Shown piece by piece: positions 1 to 6,878 of a DNA stretch of 64,000 nucleotides (the first letter of the stretch is position 1; each line of letters opens with the position of its first letter). The DNA is from Aeromicrobium piscarium (GTDB taxonomy: Bacteria > Actinomycetota > Actinomycetes > Propionibacteriales > Nocardioidaceae), in contig NZ_VLNT01000010.1 of assembly GCF_007421815.1 (NCBI RefSeq), positions 1 through 64,000 of the forward strand. The letters are read 5' to 3'. The notes under the pieces are model-generated. The model saw nothing but the letters and a program-made list of their open reading frames with translations. It was not told where the DNA came from and searched no databases. A program made the position numbers and the translations under genes.

Positions 1-2
1 GA

Positions 3-119
3 CGACTCGAACACCTCCGCGGCTCTGCCCTCGGCTTCAGGAATCTGACCAACTACATCGCTCGGAGCCTGCTCGAGACCGGCGGCTTCAGACCCCAACT
101 ACACCCTCGATTCGGATGA
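3..119 (+). pseudogene. 3' end of an IS transposase (ISL3-like), cut by window edge
   Basis: Reading frame 3 is open from the window edge to a TGA at 117-119. It encodes about 38 residues that include RLEHLRGSALGF, RNLTNYIARSLLE and TGGFRPQLHP. This arginine-rich tail with ALGFRN...N(Y)..RSLL resembles the C-terminus of ISL3-family transposases, recognised from memory of the family. The rest lies outside the window, so an intact transposase cannot be told from a remnant. No obvious terminal inverted repeat was seen in the bases that follow. Confidence 0.6.
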
Positions 120-505
120 GCCGCTTTGTACTGAGGAATGGCATGCGGCTCCCCGGCATTGTCATCGATGCGTCGACGAACCCTAACGGCGTATGGAAGG
201 CCTACAAGGCGGTGTGGCGCGAGAACGACGAGTGGAACTGCGGCAATCTCGACGACAGGGCTGTACTCCCCTGTTCGCATCTCCAGCATGTGAGAGCACC
301 CAACCAGCTCATCTTCGGCCGTCGCTGCTCAACCCACTGATTTGCTGAAACACTGCTGGGAATGCACACGGGCCGATTCGTTTCGTGCCATGGATCTACG
401 CTGCATTCCACCTACACAATCGCGGCCGTTCGCATATGCATGCAGTTGGTGACCGCGGCCTACGCCCGAGACGTCAACGGCAAAGACTGACGCATGCGGT
501 GGGTT
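120..505. other. Intergenic stretch with no convincing gene
   Basis: This stretch separates the transposase tail from the DUF3800 gene. Short open frames exist on both strands (for example 116-340 on plus), but none has a ribosome-binding site, actinobacterial codon bias or a recognisable domain. G+C looks lower than in the flanking genes, as expected for IS-flanking or decayed DNA. Confidence 0.5.
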
Positions 506-1201
506 CTAGTCGCCGAACCACTTGCGGTCCAGGGTCTTGAAGTAGCCCTTCTTTAGTGCACGTTCCGCACTCGCTTTCGGCGTGGAGAAGAAGTCCCGCT
601 CTGACGAAGAGAGCCCCACCTTCTCGATCTTCTTACGCAACAATGCCATAGTGCAACACAAATCAGCCATCTGGAACAGGCTGTAATCCGAAGGCACGAC
701 GTTGCGGACCTCGACGCTCAAATGGGCGTTGAAAACGCTATTGACGAGGTTCGTGATCTCCTTCTGGCCGTTGTCGTAGTAGATGACGATGCGTTCCCAC
801 CGCGCGAAAAACTCATACTCGGCGCGGATCCAAGCGCCAAGCTCACGCGACATGGCGCTGACGAGCCGATCGCTGTCGTCGAGCTCCCTCTTGCTGAACA
901 CCCAGGAGTGGTAGGTGACGTCACATCTGTGTACGAAATCGACGAGCATTCGAAAGATCGAACGCCGATCAGACAGCCCCATCCAGCGGTACTCCCGCTC
1001 TCGACGAATCAGCGGACCAGTGTGGACGGCGTGATCTTGTGGAAGCTTCCGAGCTCTCAGTCCCTCGTGGATCGAGTCGAGGTGCCTTGAGATGTCGTCA
1101 CTCTGATCGTGCAAGACGAGACTGAGAACGTAGAACGGAGAGTGCTTCTGGAAAGGCCCGAAATCGCCCGACTCATCGATGAAGATGCTGAATTCTCGCA
1201 A
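506..1201 (-). CDS. DUF3800 domain-containing protein
   Basis: Predicted 231-residue soluble protein. The N-terminal FIDESGDFG motif (acidic residues near 9, 10 and 13), the central YDNGQ and the C-terminal DYSLFQMADL together mark the DUF3800 family (PF12686). That family has an RNase H-like acidic active-site pattern and often lies near mobile DNA; its activity is not established. I place the start at a TTG (1199-1201) preceded by GGGAAG six bases upstream. The open frame runs on to an ATG at 1351, but that extension crosses two perfect hairpins and reads as non-family sequence. The gene sits between a transposase tail and a broken ATPase gene, so it was probably acquired. Confidence 0.75.
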   Translation of the reverse strand: MREFSIFIDESGDFGPFQKHSPFYVLSLVLHDQSDDISRHLDSIHEGLRARKLPQDHAVHTGPLIRREREYRWMGLSDRRSIFRMLVDFVHRCDVTYHSWVFSKRELDDSDRLVSAMSRELGAWIRAEYEFFARWERIVIYYDNGQKEITNLVNSVFNAHLSVEVRNVVPSDYSLFQMADLCCTMALLRKKIEKVGLSSSERDFFSTPKASAERALKKGYFKTLDRKWFGD

Positions 1202-1221
1202 GACAGGCTTCCCAGAAAAAG

Positions 1222-1249
1222 CTTCAGGCGGGTATTTACCCGCCTGAAG
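1222..1249. repeat. Perfect hairpin upstream of the DUF3800 gene
   Basis: Thirteen-base arms at 1222-1234 and 1237-1249 are perfectly complementary around a two-base loop. The hairpin lies 20-48 bases upstream of the proposed TTG start, inside the 5' leader of the DUF3800 gene. It could be an attenuator, a protein-binding palindrome or a REP-like element. Confidence 0.7.
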
Positions 1250-1255
1250 ATGTGT

Positions 1256-1273
1256 GGCGGGGGTATCCCCGCC
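1256..1273. repeat. Second hairpin of a tandem pair
   Basis: Arms ggcgggg (1256-1262) and ccccgcc (1267-1273) flank a four-base loop. The core resembles the neighbouring 1222-1249 hairpin (both have a GGCGGG...TA...CCCGCC pattern), so the two look like diverged copies of one palindromic unit. Confidence 0.6.
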
Positions 1274-1346
1274 TAGAGGGTGGACCATGGCCCTTCGGCC
1301 AGCCCAGTGCGACGATCCTAGCACGGCGTTCAGAAGCTCGACAGGC

Positions 1347-1413
1347 TCCACCAGCTAGCCTCGGCACCCTCCGGCCGTCTCGTGGCGAAGCCATGCCGAG
1401 GCTAGCTGGTGGA
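1347..1413. repeat. Large inverted repeat, 20-bp perfect arms
   Basis: Arms at 1347-1366 and 1394-1413 are perfectly complementary over 20 bases around a 27-base spacer. Each arm contains GCTAGCCTCGGC or its complement. It lies between the DUF3800 gene and the broken ATPase gene. The position and arm length suit a strong terminator, a transposon end pair or a palindromic insertion; no coding role is apparent. Confidence 0.75.
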
Positions 1414-1450
1414 CGCAAAAACGCCGCGGCGCTCGACGGCTTCTGACAGG

Positions 1451-1608
1451 TCAGATCAGGTCGACGAGGGTGTCGATCTGTCCTGCCGCGGGGACGAAAA
1501 TTTGGGCGGTCTCCCACAAGCCTTCGGACCCTCGATCAGGACGGCACCGATGCAGCCGAGACGCGCGTCAAGTTCTCGATCCGCGATCCGCGGACGATAG
1601 GTGGCCAT
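1451..1608 (-). pseudogene. Broken AAA/DUF4143-type ATP-binding protein gene (N-terminal stub)
   Basis: From an ATG at 1608 on minus the frame reads MATYRPRIADRELDAR and then a GAVLIEGPKACG stretch. This is the characteristic start of AAA ATPases with a DUF4143 C-terminus, normally around 400 residues, where the P-loop continues with a lysine and threonine. Here the match stops at residue 32 just before that lysine (about 1513). The frame then reads unrelated sequence to a stop near 1456. In another frame, ETAQIFVPAAGQIDTLVDLI ends at a TGA at 1451-1453 and looks like the tail of a different protein. The simplest reading is a deletion fusing the head of one gene to the tail of another. Confidence 0.65.
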
Positions 1609-1610
1609 GG

Positions 1611-1640
1611 TTCTATTCTAGTGTTTGCATAGAATCGAGA
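1611..1640 (-). promoter_or_regulatory. Promoter/operator-like region of the broken ATPase gene
   Basis: A 6-bp inverted repeat (attcta at 1615-1620, tagaat at 1630-1635) lies directly upstream of the ATG at 1608. The minus-strand TAGAAT can serve as a -10 hexamer a few bases before the start, suggesting a leaderless transcript. It has survived although the gene is truncated. Confidence 0.35.
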
Positions 1641-1742
1641 CGACCTTTCGCAAGATGCACGTAGCAGGGCACCCCGGCCTCGAGAATCGGCCATGGCCGC
1701 ATAAGGGCGGGACAGCACCATGTCGGGAGGTGTCGACGAAGC

Positions 1743-2678
1743 TCAGTCCTCGCTGATGTGGAGGACAACCTTGCCGCCGCCGTGGCCTTCCTGGTTTGCG
1801 CGCAACGCGTCACCAGCCTGCTCCAGGCCCTCGAACTCGCGGGTGATGTCGATCTCGACGCGACCCGCGGCCACGAGGTCAACGAGCCACTGCAACTGCC
1901 CGCCATCGGGGCGCACCCAGACGATCTCGTCCTCGATACCCGGCACATCGTGCTCCGCGATCGAGGCGTGGCGACCACCCTCGGTCAACAGCGCCCGCGT
2001 CACGTCGTAGACACCACCGACGAAATCGGCCACCGCATCGACACCATCAGGCGCGATCTCCCGCACCCGATCCGCGAGGCCGTCGCCGTAAGCGACCGGT
2101 GCGACACCGAGCTCACGCAGGCGATCATGGTGGCGCTCCGAAGCCGTCCCGATGACCGTGCTGGCGCCCAGCACCCGAGCGAGCTGCACGCCAATGCGCC
2201 CCACACCGCCCGCCGCGTTATGCACGAGCACGACATCGCCCTCACCCACGCCGAGACGATCACGGATCGTCCGCGCCGCGGTCTGGCCGGCGAGCGGAAG
2301 GGCCGCCGCCTGCTGCCAGCTCAGCTCGCGCGGCTTCCGCGCGATCGCCCGCACCGGCACAGAGACGAGCTCGGCGAACGTGCCCGCCTGAACCCAGTCC
2401 TTGCGCCCATACGCGAGCACATGATCACCGACCGCCACCTCCGGCGTATCAGGACCGACGGCCCGGACGACACCCGCAACATCCCACCCCGGCACCACCG
2501 GGAATCGGACCTCCATCAGCGCGTCCAGTCCCCCGGCCATGACCTTCCAGTCCACCGGGTTGATCGACACCGCGCGCACCTCCACGAGGGCCTCGCCCGG
2601 CCCCACCCGTGGGTCCGGCAGCTCCCCGGTCTGCAGCACATCGACGTCACCGTACGAGTCATAGAACGCAGCACGCAT
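1743..2678 (-). CDS. NADPH:quinone reductase-like alcohol dehydrogenase (MDR family)
   Basis: Predicted 311-residue cytosolic oxidoreductase of the zinc-independent medium-chain dehydrogenase/reductase family. An N-terminal GroES-like fold carries SINPVDWK and the PGWDVAGVV signature. The Rossmann domain has HNAAGGVGRIGVQLAR, a variant of the NADPH-binding AxxGGVG motif. Structural zinc cysteines are absent, as in QOR-type enzymes. I choose the ATG at 2678, which begins MRAAFYDSYG like most family members; an upstream ATG at 2750 adds 24 unrelated residues. The gene is divergent from the STAS/HATPase gene at 2771, with which it may share promoter DNA. The physiological substrate is unknown. 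Confidence 0.85.
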   Translation of the reverse strand: MRAAFYDSYGDVDVLQTGELPDPRVGPGEALVEVRAVSINPVDWKVMAGGLDALMEVRFPVVPGWDVAGVVRAVGPDTPEVAVGDHVLAYGRKDWVQAGTFAELVSVPVRAIARKPRELSWQQAAALPLAGQTAARTIRDRLGVGEGDVVLVHNAAGGVGRIGVQLARVLGASTVIGTASERHHDRLRELGVAPVAYGDGLADRVREIAPDGVDAVADFVGGVYDVTRALLTEGGRHASIAEHDVPGIEDEIVWVRPDGGQLQWLVDLVAAGRVEIDITREFEGLEQAGDALRANQEGHGGGKVVLHISED

Positions 2679-2770
2679 ACCTTTCACAGCGCGTGATCCC
2701 GCGCCCGCATTCCCTGGCCGCAACCAGGCGAAAGCCACGTGCTGAGACACCGTCCGCTTACGATGGACGG

Positions 2771-3598
2771 GTGCCCGCTCTTCCCGCCCTCGGACACGCG
2801 AACCTTCGTCTCGGTCCCCACCTGGACGCGCACCGACTCCAGGTCACGGCACAGCGAGCCGGCAGCCTCGACACGGTGACCATCGACCTTTCGGACGCCT
2901 CCTTCGTGACGCCCTACGGACTCGTCTTCATCGCCGTCCACGCCGAACACATCTCCCGGGCCGGACGCCGCCCGCTCGTCATCGCACCGCACGATCCCCA
3001 CGTCGCGCGCTATATCGCCCGGATGAAGCTGGGCGGGGTCATCGAGGGCCTCGGCGGTACCCACGACCTGCCCGCGGTCCGCCACCACGATGTGGGCGAC
3101 CGGCTCCTCGAGCTCCAGCGAGTCTCCGACTCCGCCCGCACCGATGCGCTGGCCGAGAATGTTCACGACCGGCTTCACCCGGCAGACCGGAGAGCCGCCA
3201 GCGCCATGCACCAATCGATCTGCGAGATCGGCCAGAACGTCTTCCAGCACTCCGGCCAGCCACACGGCTACATCGCCGCCCAGTCCTACGACGGCAATCG
3301 AGTCAGCTTCGCGATCGGCGACGGCGGAGTCGGCCTACGACGCTCGCTGGAACCCTTCCGCCATTTCACCGACGACCTCGACGTCATCGACGCCGTACTC
3401 CACGGCGGTGTCACCTCGACCGGGAAAGCCGGCCGAGGACACGGGATCGCGCACACGCGCGGGCTCATCGCGGCCCGTGGCGGGACCCTCACCGTGCACA
3501 CCGAAGAAACCGTCCGCACGGTATCCAGCAGTCATCAGACCCTCGCTCGACGCCCGATGTCGGGAACCCTCATCTGCGGAGATATCAACACCCAGTAG
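2771..3598 (+). CDS. STAS-like/histidine-kinase-type ATPase fusion protein
   Basis: Predicted 275-residue protein with a GTG start, chosen because the preceding frame has no family-like sequence. Residues about 25-95 look like a STAS-type domain (TVTIDLSDASFVTPYG). Residues about 145-250 are a GHKL ATPase: the N-box has E152 and N156 (CEIGQNVFQHS), G1 is DGGVG (184-188) and G2 is GRGHGI (221-226). There is no phosphoacceptor histidine, sensor or membrane segment, so this is closer to an anti-sigma-type switch kinase than to a two-component sensor. The DUF4325 gene follows 107 bases downstream; such ATPase plus STAS-like pairs recur in bacteria and suggest a regulatory partner pair. The target is unknown. 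Confidence 0.75.
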   Translation: MPALPALGHANLRLGPHLDAHRLQVTAQRAGSLDTVTIDLSDASFVTPYGLVFIAVHAEHISRAGRRPLVIAPHDPHVARYIARMKLGGVIEGLGGTHDLPAVRHHDVGDRLLELQRVSDSARTDALAENVHDRLHPADRRAASAMHQSICEIGQNVFQHSGQPHGYIAAQSYDGNRVSFAIGDGGVGLRRSLEPFRHFTDDLDVIDAVLHGGVTSTGKAGRGHGIAHTRGLIAARGGTLTVHTEETVRTVSSSHQTLARRPMSGTLICGDINTQ

Positions 3599-3705
3599 AT
3601 GTCATCGCGCCTGTGGATGAGCCGTACGCACCTCGTACGCCGTGTCATACTGGGGCTATCAGCGCCCCGGCTGGGCGCCCGACCCGACGAGAAAGGGGCC
3701 ACGAC

Positions 3706-4008
3706 ATGACCGTCGAACACACACTCCCCCTGCCTCGCCTCGCCGGCAGCCGCGAGGCGGCCCGCCGCGCCGTCGAGAAGCTCGGCGATATCCGCAACGC
3801 CATCGTCATCCTCGACGGGCGCGAACTGCAGTCAGCCGCCGGATCCTACGCCGACGAGACGGTTGAGGCCGTCCTCGTCGACGGCGACGCCGCCGCACTC
3901 GTCGTCAAGAACTCCACCGCGGAGTTCGAGCAGTATCTGCGGGAGTCAGTCGCCCACCACGGCATCTCCGCCGATCGCGTCGACTTCCTCGACCTGACGC
4001 GTCCCTGA
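3706..4008 (+). CDS. STAS-like DUF4325 protein
   Basis: Small soluble protein of 100 residues. The segment ILDGRELQSAAGSYADETVE followed by LVVKN matches the DUF4325 pattern, a STAS-like fold with a conserved S.SFADE-type loop (here GSYADE). The ATG at 3706 is preceded by GAAAGGGG at 3691-3698, seven bases away. Its neighbour at 2771 carries the ATPase half, so by analogy with anti-sigma factor/antagonist pairs this may be its substrate or partner; that is inference. It ends two bases before the convergent gene at 4011, leaving no room for a terminator. Confidence 0.75.
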   Translation: MTVEHTLPLPRLAGSREAARRAVEKLGDIRNAIVILDGRELQSAAGSYADETVEAVLVDGDAAALVVKNSTAEFEQYLRESVAHHGISADRVDFLDLTRP

Positions 4009-4010
4009 CC

Positions 4011-4466
4011 TCAGGAATCGACCCGCCGGAGCTCGACTCGGATGGTGTCCCGCAGCGCCTCCCATCGCTCACGCTCCTGCACGAGCGTGACCTCCTCGGC
4101 TCTCCGCCACGCCAGCCGAGCATCTTTCACCCACCGCTCGCACGCCTCACGCACCGTCGCACAGGCGACACGGTCCGCGACCAAACCGAGCCCGCTGTCC
4201 AACTGGTCATAGCGCCGCAGCTGGTCGTCGGTCATGTCACCTTCGCCCACCTCGATCAGCACCTGCCGCAAGGCACCAGCGGCCTCCTGCAACGCGTGCA
4301 GGGCCGAGACCTGATACTGCGAACGGCGCGCACGCTTCTCCGCGTAGACCTTGAAGAAGCCAGACACCGCTCCGCCCGCCAGCGCACCGACCAGTCCACC
4401 GATCGCGCTGAGAACGACCGGCCACCACACGGTGGTCGAGTCGACGGCGACGCTCCAGGACGACAT
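4011..4466 (-). CDS. Membrane-anchored hypothetical protein
   Basis: A 151-residue protein of unknown function. One N-terminal membrane segment (about residues 14-38: VVLSAIGGLVGALAGGAV) is followed by a positively charged stretch (EKRARRSQ) and a long charged, probably helical cytoplasmic tail with heptad-like spacing. I prefer the ATG at 4466 (MSSWSVAV) to the one at 4490 because it directly precedes the hydrophobic segment. Similar one-TM helical proteins are common in actinobacteria without assigned roles. Confidence 0.6.
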   Translation of the reverse strand: MSSWSVAVDSTTVWWPVVLSAIGGLVGALAGGAVSGFFKVYAEKRARRSQYQVSALHALQEAAGALRQVLIEVGEGDMTDDQLRRYDQLDSGLGLVADRVACATVREACERWVKDARLAWRRAEEVTLVQERERWEALRDTIRVELRRVDS

Positions 4467-4547
4467 GCCGGCCAGTCTCGCAGAGAACACGGACGTTCCT
4501 CGGCTTTTCCACAGCCGGCAGCCGATCGCCCTGACGGTTCGTGGGAG

Positions 4548-4593
4548 ACATGACGATGCCCACCGGCCCGGGATCCGGTGGGCATCGTCATGT
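4548..4593 (-). terminator. Terminator hairpin after the two-domain serine hydrolase gene
   Basis: Arms at 4548-4566 and 4575-4593 are perfectly complementary over 19 bases around an eight-base loop. The hairpin begins eight bases past the stop of the leftward gene that ends at 4601. A clear T-run is missing, as is usual for high-GC terminators. Confidence 0.8.
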
Positions 4594-4600
4594 GTTCCTC

Positions 4601-6643
4601 CTACTGATCGGCCAGCACAGACCTCCGGCGCCAGACGAGCACCCCGCTGCCCGCGAGCGTCAGCAGCACCGCCAGCGCCACGAGGGTCATCGAGTCCTCG
4701 GGAGCACCGAGATCCGGCAGATCAGGGCCGCCCGCCACCGGACGATCGGCCCCATCTCGGTCCACCCCACCAGGCGTCTCACCCGTGGGCGGCGGCGTAG
4801 GCTCCGGGGTCGGCTCGGGCTCCTGCGGTGCCGTGTCCAGCGCGTAGGCGTACACCGCCGCACCGATCCGCTGGAGATACGGATTGGCCGTGGCCTGGAC
4901 GTCCCCGCTGAAACCTTCCGCGCCCCGAGAGAACACCGAGAGCGTCATCTCCTGGCCCGGCACCAGCAGCATCCCCACATCGTGGCTCACCACATCGTTC
5001 TCCCCCGTCTTGTGCGCCAGCACCTCGGCGGGCACCGTCGCACCGAGCTTGGTCTTCACCTGCTGCGCGAGCATCAGCTCCACGATGTGCTGCGCCGACT
5101 CCGCGCTCAGGAACTCCGGCATCGCCTGCTCGCCCGATGCGATGTCGTAGAACAGCACCATCAGCCTGTTCATCCCGCGCGGCGTCAGCCACACATCCCC
5201 ATCGGGCGGGACCACCGGACCGAACATCTTGCGGCCGAAGTGCAGATCGCGCTGAGCGATACCCGCGTCCTGGGTGAGCGTGTTGATCGCCTCGAAGCCG
5301 CCCACCACGTCGACCAGCTTGTTCGTCGCCGTGTTGTCGCTGACCGTCACCATCAGCTCGAGCAAGGTGCCGACGCTGACGTCCTGCGGGAACGGGTTGT
5401 CCTTCAACGTCCCCGACCCGCCATACCGCTCGTCCTCGGTGATCGTCACGACGTCATCGAGGGACAGCTGACCGCGCTCCACCTGGTGCATCACCGCGGC
5501 CGCCAGCGACATCTTGATCGTGCTCGCGGTCGTGAAGCGGTCCTGCGCCCCGAGGAAGAGCTGACGATCCTCGTAGTAGCCCGAGAGATCCTCGATCGCC
5601 ACACCGATGTCGATACCGTTCGCCCGCGCCTCATCGATGATCGGCTGGACGACCGCCGCCAGCTCCGGCCAGTTCTCCGGCGTCGGCTGATGTTCCGGCA
5701 CCAACGGCTCGCGCGTCGCGTCGTACACAATCGACGCCGCACGCTGGACGTAGACATCGACCTGCGGGCGCTCGATCACAACGGGGTCGAAGGACGTGGT
5801 CACCGTCAACGCCACCTCGCGGCCGGGTACCAGGATCAACCCCGAGTCGTGCGACACATCGACCAACTCACCCGTCTTGTTCGCCAGCACCTCGCGCGGT
5901 ATCACCGCACCGAACTTCGTGTCGACCAGCTGACCCTTCATCAACGAGATGATGTGTTCGCTCGACTCCGGGCTCAGCACCTCGTGCTCGTAGAGCATCC
6001 GCACCAGCTCGTTCACCTCACCGCTGGTGATCCAGTTCTCCTGCAACGGCGGCGACGCCGGATGGATCATCTTGCGCCCCAGCCACAGGTGCTCGAAGCC
6101 CAACCCCTCGATGTACTCATTCACCCCGTCGAACCCGCCCGCACGGTCGATCAGCACATTGGTCGCCGTGTTGTCCGAGACCTGCACCATCAGCTCCATG
6201 AGCTCGGCGATGGTGATGTCCAGCGGGAACTCGCGATCGCGCAGCGTCCCCGACCCGCCGACGATATTGCTGCTGCCCGCTTCGATGGTGACGACCTCGT
6301 CGAGGCTCAACCGGCCCTGGTCGGCCTCGTCCATCAGCGCCGCCAACAGCGGCAGCTTGATGATGCTCGCGGCCTTGACCGGCTCCTGACCGCCGACCTG
6401 GAAGGTCGCACCCGAGAACACGCCGCTCAGGTCCGTGACGGTCGCGCTGAGGTCGACCCCCGCCTCAGCGGCCTCGGCGGACAGATGGTCGAGGCTCGCA
6501 CTCATGTCGTGCCAGGCCTCGTCGGCAGTCGACTGCGCCGATGCCGGCACAGCGGCGATCAGCGGAAGCGCCACCAACCCGGCGACCGCCGCGGCGACGC
6601 GAGCGCGGACCCTCCCGGACCGCACTGGAGATGAAGTTGTCAT
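4601..6643 (-). CDS. Secreted two-domain serine hydrolase (class A beta-lactamase fold) with C-terminal anchor
   Basis: A 680-residue exported protein. A signal peptide (residues 1-37, ending ASA) precedes two tandem beta-lactamase-like domains, each with a full catalytic set: S93/K96 (SIIK), SDN 156-158 and KTG 256-258; then S374/K377 (STIK), SDN 435-437 and KTG 545-547. A proline-rich linker (about 608-625) leads to LPDLG at 642-646, a hydrophobic helix and a WRRR tail, a degenerate LPXTG-type sorting signal. A cell-wall hydrolase or beta-lactamase-like role is likely, but no classical Glu166 loop was confirmed, so resistance is not claimed. GAGAGG lies five bases before the ATG. Internal duplication of the whole domain is unusual. 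Confidence 0.85.
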   Translation of the reverse strand: MTTSSPVRSGRVRARVAAAVAGLVALPLIAAVPASAQSTADEAWHDMSASLDHLSAEAAEAGVDLSATVTDLSGVFSGATFQVGGQEPVKAASIIKLPLLAALMDEADQGRLSLDEVVTIEAGSSNIVGGSGTLRDREFPLDITIAELMELMVQVSDNTATNVLIDRAGGFDGVNEYIEGLGFEHLWLGRKMIHPASPPLQENWITSGEVNELVRMLYEHEVLSPESSEHIISLMKGQLVDTKFGAVIPREVLANKTGELVDVSHDSGLILVPGREVALTVTTSFDPVVIERPQVDVYVQRAASIVYDATREPLVPEHQPTPENWPELAAVVQPIIDEARANGIDIGVAIEDLSGYYEDRQLFLGAQDRFTTASTIKMSLAAAVMHQVERGQLSLDDVVTITEDERYGGSGTLKDNPFPQDVSVGTLLELMVTVSDNTATNKLVDVVGGFEAINTLTQDAGIAQRDLHFGRKMFGPVVPPDGDVWLTPRGMNRLMVLFYDIASGEQAMPEFLSAESAQHIVELMLAQQVKTKLGATVPAEVLAHKTGENDVVSHDVGMLLVPGQEMTLSVFSRGAEGFSGDVQATANPYLQRIGAAVYAYALDTAPQEPEPTPEPTPPPTGETPGGVDRDGADRPVAGGPDLPDLGAPEDSMTLVALAVLLTLAGSGVLVWRRRSVLADQ

Positions 6644-6651
6644 CGGAACCT

Positions 6652-6692
6652 CTCGTCAGAGCGCCACTCCCTCCGCGGCGCGTCCTGACGAG
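6652..6692. promoter_or_regulatory. Inverted repeat in the leader of the serine hydrolase gene
   Basis: ctcgtcag (6652-6659) pairs with ctgacgag (6685-6692), and inside it gcgcc (6661-6665) pairs with ggcgc (6677-6681). The element lies directly upstream of the ribosome-binding site of the leftward gene, so it could be an operator or a 5' UTR stem. The rest of the 235-base interval up to 6878 shows no gene. Confidence 0.4.
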
Positions 6693-6878
6693 GCTATGGA
6701 CACCATGCTTCGTCCCGATGACGACGAGTTCTCACTCGCGTGACGAGATGCGACGACCCGAGCGCAGTACATCAATCACCGCCCCGCGCTGTTCTCGCTC
6801 ACATGATGAGCAGCCGTTTTCGACCCAGGACGCCTCGGTAATTTCACGGCTCTCACGTCGTCAACAGATCGAGGCCCC

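Larger units (their letters stand above)
1202..1742. other. Non-coding or decayed interval around the DUF3800 leader
   Basis: This 541-base stretch has no intact gene. It contains the tandem hairpins (1222-1273), the 20-bp inverted repeat (1347-1413), the truncated ATPase stub (1451-1608), its promoter-like region, and a 12-bp palindrome at 1688-1699. It looks like a rearrangement junction. Confidence 0.6.

Noticed and set aside
116..340. 74-residue plus-strand gene after the transposase tail
   Set aside because: No ribosome site, no known domain and low-quality codon use; overlapping short frames on the other strand are equally good.
4541..6634. 697-residue plus-strand frame
   Set aside because: It is antisense to the serine hydrolase, rich in Arg/His and without any domain; the minus gene has three catalytic motifs per domain.
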